This document shows, in pieces, positions 1 through 5,596 of a stretch of 9,374 nt of DNA. Each line of letters opens with the position of its first letter. Within the stretch, counting starts at the first letter, position 1. The notes beneath the pieces were generated by a model. That model was not told where the DNA came from. It did no database searches and saw nothing but the letters and a program-made list of their open reading frames with translations. Source of the DNA: Verrucomicrobiota bacterium (GTDB lineage: Bacteria > Verrucomicrobiota > Verrucomicrobiia > Chthoniobacterales > JAFAMB01); the NCBI GenBank assembly GCA_019241095.1, contig JAFAXJ010000496.1, forward strand, positions 1 through 9,374. The letters are read 5' to 3'. The position numbers were made by a program, and so were the translations under genes.

Positions 1-117
1 AAAAAATGACTTAATTGCCGCGCCGTACTGAGCTGGACCCTGTGCTTGCTGCGAGCACACAGTTCCATCGCTATTGCGACTTACCGGCACGGCCACAGCA
101 CAAGGAAGTTAACGCTC

Positions 118-1635
118 TCAGTCCTGGATTTCATCCGGCGCTTCAGCTTGCTCATCCTGCCTTCCAGGCTCACGCGTATACAGGCCCGTTGAAGTCGGAT
201 CACTTCCATACACCGCTTCGTCGAGCATATGTAAACCAAGCAAATCCCAGCTTATGAAATCCCCCGGCGAACTCTCGGACCCGGTATCCGGATTATAGAT
301 TTCATGCATTCCCCCAATTCCCAGCATCTTACTAATAGGATTAACATCAATCGTTGGATTTTTGAAATCATTCACCAGCATAGCAATGGTTTTGTTTGCT
401 AATTCTATGGCCTCATTCCGATACCCGTAGTTAAGCAGACCATGCATAAGTAGGTAATTTGAGATCACCCAAACCGGACCATTCCAATAGCTGAGCAAGG
501 TATCTCTAAAAGTAAGATTGTAGTCTGGACTGGTGCGCGAAAGCGTACGGACGCCAAAGTTGGCCCAAAATTCATCCTTGTTCAACAAATGCCTATTGAT
601 GAGAATATAGGCTTGCCGCTCAGATGCGATGTGGTTAACAATCGGAGTTAAATTGGTCCATTCTGGAACCTTGATTGGCTTTCCGCTGTAGGGATTCAGA
701 TTATAGAAAGTACCATCGGCCTCGAACCACATTTTGTTCCGGATCGCCCTTTTAAGAGTAGCCGCTTTCTTGCGATAGGATTTGGCGTCAGCAGGAACGT
801 TAAGATGGTCCGCAATACCGGCCATCGCCAAATATTCCCGGTACATGTATACCTGTAAATCCACACCCACTGTGTATCCCTGGATGGCGAAGCTCCGATC
901 GATACCGCTCTCTACTTCGCTAGTCCAAAGAAAAAGACCATCAGACGTTTGTCGGTAGGTCTCCCAATAACTGATAAAATCCTGCAGATAAGTGTAATAA
1001 TTGTACAGCCTTGGTTTGAGGACCTCCTGAAGATGCCCTGGTGGTACCGGGAGAGCGATAGTCAACCAGGAGAAATCGTTCTGTACCAGCGACGCCTGCA
1101 GCGCCATTTGCGCTAGAAAAGGTTTGCACTGGTCTGGAAGCGAGAATCCTTGGTATGGGGATAACTCGCGTGGGATGTAGCCGACGATGTTATAAAATCG
1201 ACCGTTTTGGTCCAGGAAATTCTGAACCACACCAATGATAGGAGCGGTAACTTGTTTATAGAGAAGGGCGATTCCGACGAAATAAGAGTCCCAATCGAAT
1301 TGGTGAAAATAGAACCCGCCAGGTATAATGTATGAATGCGAAAGATTTCGACCCAAAAGCTCCGGTGCTTCAGGCGGGTTCCTGGAGTCGGTAGGATCAG
1401 CGGGATTAATCGCCGGAACAGTGGGAGGTATTACAGGGGTATTAACAACGAGCGTTAGATCAGTAGCTTTTGCAACAAAAGATTGCAGCACCGCCTGATT
1501 GGAAAAGTCAGGAATAGCACCCGGTAGCGGAGGTGGTACGGGATCAGGGAGAACAGTGGAACTTTGAGCCGACGCGCAAAGGGTAGTCGACAAAAGTGTC
1601 AACCAGGCGATGCCTAAGTGTGGGGTTTTGGACAT
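118..1635 (-). CDS. Secreted (alpha/alpha)6-barrel glycoside hydrolase, GH63/MGH1-like
   Basis: Predicted exported hydrolase of alpha-glycosidic bonds. Residues 1-23 form a signal peptide: basic start, hydrophobic core, ASA-Q cleavage site. The residue before Cys20 is Leu, so no lipobox is present. A Pro-rich linker (about 28-90) leads into the catalytic domain (about 95-480). Visible motifs are PGGFYFHQFDWDSYF (about 105-119), which resembles the GH37 trehalase signature and contains the likely acid Asp116; ESGID (242-246); YWNGPVW (383-389); and HEIYNPDTG (444-452) with the likely base Glu445. These motifs and this spacing are typical of the GH63/GH37 clan (glucosidase I, mannosylglycerate hydrolase, trehalase). 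The exact substrate cannot be read from sequence. The start is supported by GAGGAA six bases upstream. The C-terminal tail (about 485-505) is acidic and probably disordered. The gene faces away from the downstream glycan operon, so a shared pathway is only a guess. Confidence 0.88.
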   Translation of the reverse strand: MSKTPHLGIAWLTLLSTTLCASAQSSTVLPDPVPPPLPGAIPDFSNQAVLQSFVAKATDLTLVVNTPVIPPTVPAINPADPTDSRNPPEAPELLGRNLSHSYIIPGGFYFHQFDWDSYFVGIALLYKQVTAPIIGVVQNFLDQNGRFYNIVGYIPRELSPYQGFSLPDQCKPFLAQMALQASLVQNDFSWLTIALPVPPGHLQEVLKPRLYNYYTYLQDFISYWETYRQTSDGLFLWTSEVESGIDRSFAIQGYTVGVDLQVYMYREYLAMAGIADHLNVPADAKSYRKKAATLKRAIRNKMWFEADGTFYNLNPYSGKPIKVPEWTNLTPIVNHIASERQAYILINRHLLNKDEFWANFGVRTLSRTSPDYNLTFRDTLLSYWNGPVWVISNYLLMHGLLNYGYRNEAIELANKTIAMLVNDFKNPTIDVNPISKMLGIGGMHEIYNPDTGSESSPGDFISWDLLGLHMLDEAVYGSDPTSTGLYTREPGRQDEQAEAPDEIQD

Positions 1636-1641
1636 AGGGAA

Positions 1642-1647
1642 TTCCTC
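1642..1647 (-). promoter_or_regulatory. Ribosome binding site of the glycoside hydrolase
   Basis: Read on the minus strand, GAGGAA lies six bases before the ATG at 1635. This fixes the start that includes the signal peptide. Confidence 0.6.
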
Positions 1648-2031
1648 GCAGTTGGGGGTAGAATTTATGATTTGTCCAGTTAATCAGGTATTGTCAAGTG
1701 TTCTAGGTGGGGACGCCAGCTCGGTTAAAACCACCATTTATCTTAATGGAGAGAGCCGCCGCGAGACCTGCTATCGCACTGCCGGAAACCACGCATCTAG
1801 TGCGAGTGATTCATGCATTTCAGCGTATCGATTTACTCAATCGCGTAGGCTATCAAGATGGCTAAGTTTTCCAAAAAGCGTTAAGGCAAGCCTTTTCAGA
1901 TCGAATGAACGTTTGCGGGAGCTTGCTAATGCGGCGCGCCGCGTCAATCGAGCTGCGTTTGTGATCGGGCCAACTTCGGTTCAAGTCATCAAACACTCCT
2001 CTGAGCTTTGGATCATCGACATTGGGAAGAA

Positions 2032-2055
2032 ACCCCGCGGCCTTCAGGCCGGGGT
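2032..2055 (+). repeat. GC-rich hairpin resembling an IS200/IS605 right end
   Basis: ACCCC (2032-2036) and GGCC (2039-2042) pair with GGCC (2047-2050) and GGGGT (2051-2055). This gives nine base pairs around a TTCA loop, with a two-base bulge (GC, 2037-2038). Compact GC-rich hairpins with a TTCA loop are common at the right ends of IS200/IS605 elements, just after tnpB. No TnpB or TnpA translation is visible on either strand nearby, so this would be an orphan end. It could equally be an ordinary intergenic hairpin; no T-tract follows directly, so it is not a clean terminator, although a T-rich stretch (TCTCTTTCTTTGG) begins about seven bases later. Confidence 0.35.
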
Positions 2056-2201
2056 CGAGGGTCTCTTTCTTTGGTTTTGAAGATACTGTTGAATGAGCTC
2101 TAGCTGTTGATCGCAGAGAAAGCTCGGGCAATTCTTACTGAGCTTGCGAGCAGACTCTGAGCTCGCGCAGGGTTGCGGCTACCTGCGGCGGAGGAAAAAT
2201 C

Positions 2202-2249
2202 ATGCCTGAAGCAATGCCTTTTCTTCACCGATTAAAGCCTCTTTGCTGA
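2202..2249 (+). CDS. Possible 15-codon peptide with strong ribosome binding site
   Basis: GGCGGAGGAAAAATC is followed by ATG at 2202, a good Shine-Dalgarno sequence with normal spacing, yet the frame closes with TGA after 15 codons (MPEAMPFLHRLKPLC). The frame is unrecognised. It may be a leader peptide, the surviving 5' end of a lost gene, or chance. The converging methyltransferase remnant ends only about 70 bases downstream, which leaves no room for a regulated gene on the same strand before it and favours a remnant or chance. Confidence 0.25.
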   Translation: MPEAMPFLHRLKPLC

Positions 2250-2317
2250 AGGCAAAAATAACTGAGGTCCGGCCACTCTCTTTAATTAAAGACGGCCGCA
2301 GCAACCGCAAACTGAAT

Positions 2318-3137
2318 TCAGGCAGAACGGCGTGCAGTTATATTGTTTAGACCCAAGGCCGAGAACTGACATAATTCGGCGATTGGAGTCTGCTCCTGTG
2401 AAATAGGGAACCAACCATTTATTCCGTGATGACGGATGACCTCCACAAAGCCAGCACGCTTCAGGACTTCGAAAAGGTATTCGTAGATAAATGGACTTTC
2501 CAGCGTGCCAAAGCGCTCTATCTATCTCCGAATCCCAGAAGGCAGCCTGCTGAGCGTTCCCGTGGATCCAGTTACTCTCGCCGGAGATACACAGGTGCCC
2601 ACCGGGCTTTAGTAAACGGAAGGCTTGTCTTGCGGCCAGATGTTCATCAACAAGATGGTGGAATGACTCGGAAAAGAGCATTCCGTCTGCGATCCCATCG
2701 GGAAGCTCGCATTCTTCCAACGTTGTCTGATGACATCGCACATTTTGTAACATCTTCGATGTCATGCCACCGCAGAAACTCAGCAACATTTTGGCGTGCG
2801 ACCTCGACCATTGTCGCGCTCGGTTCGATACACTCGACCCTATAGGCCAGACCAGCGAGCAAACGGGCAATCCAGCCAGCCCCTGAGCCAATCTCTACAA
2901 CGCATGTCTGCGGCGACAGGCGAAGCGCCTGGAGTGCATTAAGCGCCTGATGCATGCAGTTAAAGAAGGATGGACGACCGAGATGCCAATCGAATTGCTT
3001 CTGTCGCAAGCCTTAGCCTCATTCGGGGTGAACTCACGCGGGTAGCGCTCGCCTTTGACACGGAACGACGAAAGATTCGTAGACTGATCTCCAAGGTATC
3101 GTGCAGGTCCGTTGAAAGATCCAGAGTCGATTTCCAC
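2318..3137 (-). pseudogene. Class I SAM-dependent methyltransferase, broken by three frameshifts
   Basis: One methyltransferase can be followed across three minus-strand frames. Segment A (from GTG 3137) carries RYPREFTPNEAKA. Near 3007 one base is missing, and adding it gives AWRQKQFDWHLGRPSFF in segment B. Segment B holds SAM motif I, VVEIGSGAGWIARLLAG, and the following acidic motif, CIEPSATM. Between about 2755 and 2720 the frame shifts to segment C (LEECELPDGIADGMLFSESF, then HHLVDEH and FRLLKPGGHLCISGES). Near 2517-2525 it shifts again to segment D (ERFGTLESPF, IYEYLFEVLKRAGF, ending at TGA 2318-2320). Intact, it would be about 270 residues, a normal length. Motif order shows that the frames belong to one gene. 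The target of the methyl group is unknown; the location suggests a sugar or glycan precursor. The 5' end is uncertain and could lie beyond 3137. Confidence 0.85.
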
Positions 3138-3524
3138 TAATGCAGTTCAGTTTTTGCCTCGACCAGATTTGCACCGTTCCAGCTTGAAACTGATAAGGCG
3201 TTCAGAAATTTCCCATCGTTTGCGGCTCGATTACGCCGAGCAAGCCTTGCCAAATGCTGAAAACATTGGACCTTAGGCAAACGAGTACCATGTTCTACGA
3301 ATTTCGCAATCAGAATTGCCAATCTGCTAGTTTCTCGTAAAAGCTATCGGAAAGCATGTTGCGCTTTGAAATAGGACGAGCATGGATTCGTAACTTATGA
3401 ATTCTAGAATTGCGTTGCCACAAAGATCAGCGTTGCACGTTTTGGATGCTGTGGGCTATTTGCAAGCAACTCCTATCCTCAATTGAGAGTCTTGGTCCAG
3501 GCGTGAGATTTATGGCTTAATCCC
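3138..3524. other. Interval upstream of the glycosyltransferase operon
   Basis: No recognisable gene. A 61-codon minus-strand frame (3137-3322) has no identifiable domain and no ribosome binding site that I can see. Because it directly precedes the methyltransferase remnant, it may be further decayed sequence. The promoter of the plus-strand operon should lie here, but I find no convincing -35/-10 pair. No Shine-Dalgarno sequence is visible just before the ATG at 3525. Confidence 0.45.
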
Positions 3525-4559
3525 ATGCGAATCGCGCTTTGTTCGTCCTACGTGCCTTTTGTTAACGGGGCAGGGCGATTCATTGTCGAATGGCTCGATC
3601 AGAAACTCCGAGAACACGGCCATCAAGTCGAGTCCATTTATCTGCCATTCTCCGATGACCCTCGACACTTACTGTCCCAAATGACAGCTTTCCGATCCGT
3701 TACGATAGACGGTGTTGATCGGGTCATCTGCTTTCGGCCTCCGTCCTACCTGGTGCGCCATCCCAACAAGGTGCTCTGGTTCTTACATCATTTTCGCGGG
3801 TTTTACGATCTATGGAACACCCACGCGGGGCCGCCGCACACGCGCTATTACGAAAATCTGCGACGCACAATTTTTCGAGCCGATGGGGTTGGTTTAAACG
3901 AGGCTCGCGGAGTTTTCACGAATTCCCGTGTCGTTCAGAGGAGGCTAAAGACCTTTAATAATGTGGACAGTTCCGTCTTGTATCCGCCCCTGTTTGATCC
4001 CACGATCTACGCAAATGCAGGTTATGGAGAAGAGGTGGTCTACGTTTCTCGCGTGGTTCCCCATAAGCGCCAACATCTTTTACTGGAAGCCATGGCGCAC
4101 ACGAAAACCGCAGTCAGGGCGCGAATCTGCGGTGTAGGCGACGTCGGCGGGACGTATGCTGAAGAGTTGTTACGTCTGGCGTCAGAGATTGGCGTCTCCG
4201 AGCGAGTCTCAATCGAGAATCGATGGATCTCTGAAGACGAGAAGCGCGACATCATCGGCCGGTCTCTAGCCGTTGCCTATTTTCCAATCGATGAAGATTC
4301 GTACGGCTATTCCTCGCTGGAAGGTGCGCACAGCTGCAAACCCTTGATCACTACTACGGACTCCGGCGGCGTTCTTGAATTCGTGAGTCATGAGCGCAAC
4401 GGATTGGTGTGCGATCCTGATGCGAAAGCGATCGCGAAATCGCTAGACCGGCTCTACAGCGATCGTAAACTGGTCGAGGATCTTGGTTGCGAGGCAAATA
4501 GGACTATCGAAAAGTTGCGCATAAATTGGGATAGCGTCATTCATCATCTTCTAGCTTGA
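3525..4559 (+). CDS. GT4-family glycosyltransferase
   Basis: GT-B fold, retaining glycosyltransferase of the GT4 type. It would transfer a sugar from a nucleotide-activated donor to a growing surface glycan on the cytoplasmic side. The N-terminal domain opens with a hydrophobic strand and glycine turn (MRIALCSSYVPFVNGAG, 1-17). The C-terminal donor domain has VSRVVPHKRQHLLLEAM (174-190), with Lys181 and Arg182 in the position of the donor-phosphate contacts, and DSYGYSSLE (258-266). The last is the family's E-x7-E motif with Asp in place of the first Glu. At 344 residues the protein is of ordinary length. The ATG is the first possible start after an in-frame TGA; no ribosome binding site is obvious. 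The stop overlaps the next gene's start by four bases. The protein resembles that next gene along its whole length. Donor and acceptor are unknown. Confidence 0.88.
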   Translation: MRIALCSSYVPFVNGAGRFIVEWLDQKLREHGHQVESIYLPFSDDPRHLLSQMTAFRSVTIDGVDRVICFRPPSYLVRHPNKVLWFLHHFRGFYDLWNTHAGPPHTRYYENLRRTIFRADGVGLNEARGVFTNSRVVQRRLKTFNNVDSSVLYPPLFDPTIYANAGYGEEVVYVSRVVPHKRQHLLLEAMAHTKTAVRARICGVGDVGGTYAEELLRLASEIGVSERVSIENRWISEDEKRDIIGRSLAVAYFPIDEDSYGYSSLEGAHSCKPLITTTDSGGVLEFVSHERNGLVCDPDAKAIAKSLDRLYSDRKLVEDLGCEANRTIEKLRINWDSVIHHLLA

Positions 4560-5596
4560 ACGTCCTAATCGTAAATAACATGGCGCCCTTCGTGCGAGGT
4601 GGGGCCGAAGCGTTGGCTTGCCACCTGAGCGCGCGCTTAAATGCGACTTCAGGTGTGCAGGCTGAAATTTTGCGAGTCCCTTTCTCGTGGGAGCCGTTTG
4701 AGCATTTAGCGAATGAGATTTTTCTGAACCGTACACTGCAGCTTCCTAATGTGGACAGAGTGATCGCTCTGAAGTTCCCAGCCTACTTAATTCCGCATGA
4801 TTTAAAGATCTTGTGGTTATTGCATCAATTCCGGCAGGCTTATGATCTGCGAGATCGAGGTCAATCAAACATTCCTGATACCCCAAGGGGAGAAAAGATT
4901 ATGGAATTGGTTCGTCGTGCTGACGCCCAGGCTTTTTCAAAATGCCGCAGGATCTTTACCATTTCCAGAGTCACTCAGGAACGATTGAAAAGATACAACG
5001 CGTTTGACTCCGAGGTGCTGATAACGCCGATGAACCATCCGGAGATGTTCGTGAATCGTGGAGATAATGGATACATCTTTGCTGGCGGACGAATTAATTC
5101 TAGCAAACGCCAATACTTATTGGTGGAGGCAATGGCACTCACGAACTCCTCTGCCAGGCTAATTGTGGCCGGGCCGCCTGATACCCCTGGTGACGCCGAT
5201 CGTTTACGAGACACCGTTGAACGGCTCAAGCTTGAGGACCGGGTGGTGCTGGATTTCGGATTCCATCCTGTTGAAAAGATTGCTGACTACGTAAACCGTG
5301 CCAGAGCATGCGCTTACCTGCCGGTCGATGAGGACGGAGTCGGTTACGTTACCATAGAAGCTGTGTCGGCCTCCAAACCTGTTATCACTCTCAGCGATTC
5401 CGGCGGAATTCTGCAATTGGTAGTCGATAACGAAACCGGGTACGTCGTGGAACCTGATGTAAAAGCCCTGGCAGATGCTCTTGATTCGATTTGGTCCGAC
5501 CCTGGTAATTCTAAGCGAATGGGAAAGGCGGCCCTACTTCTATGGGAGTCACTTAATGTGACCTGGCCTGTAACAGTCGAAAAGCTGCTCTCATGA
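4556..5596 (+). CDS. GT4-family glycosyltransferase, paralogue of the preceding gene
   Basis: Second GT-B glycosyltransferase, 346 residues. It opens with NVLIVNNMAPFVRGGAEALA, a textbook GT4 start with a glycine-rich turn. The donor domain shows FAGGRINSSKRQYLLVEAM (175-193, Lys184 and Arg185) and DGVGYVTIE (260-268), again Asp-x7-Glu. Similarity to the upstream gene is visible throughout: NVDRVIALKFPAYLI against GVDRVICFRPPSYLV, and IFTISRVTQERLKRYN against VFTNSRVVQRRLKTFN. The pair therefore arose by duplication. The start is a TTG overlapping the previous stop (TTGA). No ATG or GTG is available in frame between an upstream TAG and the conserved N-terminus, and the next ATG would delete the first strand. 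No Shine-Dalgarno sequence is seen, so translation is probably coupled to the gene before. Substrates are unknown. Confidence 0.88.
   Translation: MNVLIVNNMAPFVRGGAEALACHLSARLNATSGVQAEILRVPFSWEPFEHLANEIFLNRTLQLPNVDRVIALKFPAYLIPHDLKILWLLHQFRQAYDLRDRGQSNIPDTPRGEKIMELVRRADAQAFSKCRRIFTISRVTQERLKRYNAFDSEVLITPMNHPEMFVNRGDNGYIFAGGRINSSKRQYLLVEAMALTNSSARLIVAGPPDTPGDADRLRDTVERLKLEDRVVLDFGFHPVEKIADYVNRARACAYLPVDEDGVGYVTIEAVSASKPVITLSDSGGILQLVVDNETGYVVEPDVKALADALDSIWSDPGNSKRMGKAALLLWESLNVTWPVTVEKLLS

Larger units (their letters stand above)
1636..2317. other. Gene-poor interval between hydrolase and methyltransferase remnant
   Basis: No reading frame here shows a recognisable domain. Long open frames exist on both strands (for example plus 1610-2080 and minus 1862-2131), but their translations are rich in Arg and Ser, overlap each other, lack ribosome binding sites and match no family I know. 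A 39-codon frame at 1746-1865 (plus) contains a helical-looking stretch, HLVRVIHAFQRIDLLNRVGY, but has no ribosome binding site. The only structured items are the hairpin at 2032-2055 and the short frame at 2202-2249, listed separately. Taken with the neighbouring pseudogene, the stretch reads as decayed DNA. Confidence 0.5.

Noticed and set aside
30..70. Imperfect hairpin (TGTGCT and AGCACA) downstream of the hydrolase as a terminator
   Set aside because: The stem is short and the T-run on the minus strand lies tens of bases away, so the layout is not that of an intrinsic terminator.
1669..1697. Perfect TTGACA on the minus strand upstream of the hydrolase as a -35 box
   Set aside because: At 16-18 base spacing the best -10 candidates (ACAAAT, CAAATC) match the consensus at only two or three positions, so it is not supportable as a promoter.
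1746..1865. 39-codon plus-strand frame with a plausible helical stretch
   Set aside because: No ribosome binding site, no known motif, and it lies in a stretch with competing open frames.
1610..2080. 156-codon plus-strand open frame, with VKTTIYLNGE reminiscent of a VapB-type antitoxin start
   Set aside because: It starts inside the hydrolase gene, has no ribosome binding site, and the sequence after the first ten residues does not continue as an antitoxin in any frame I tried.
3137..3322. 61-codon minus-strand frame as a separate small gene
   Set aside because: No domain, no ribosome binding site, and it abuts a pseudogene; it is more likely chance or decayed sequence.
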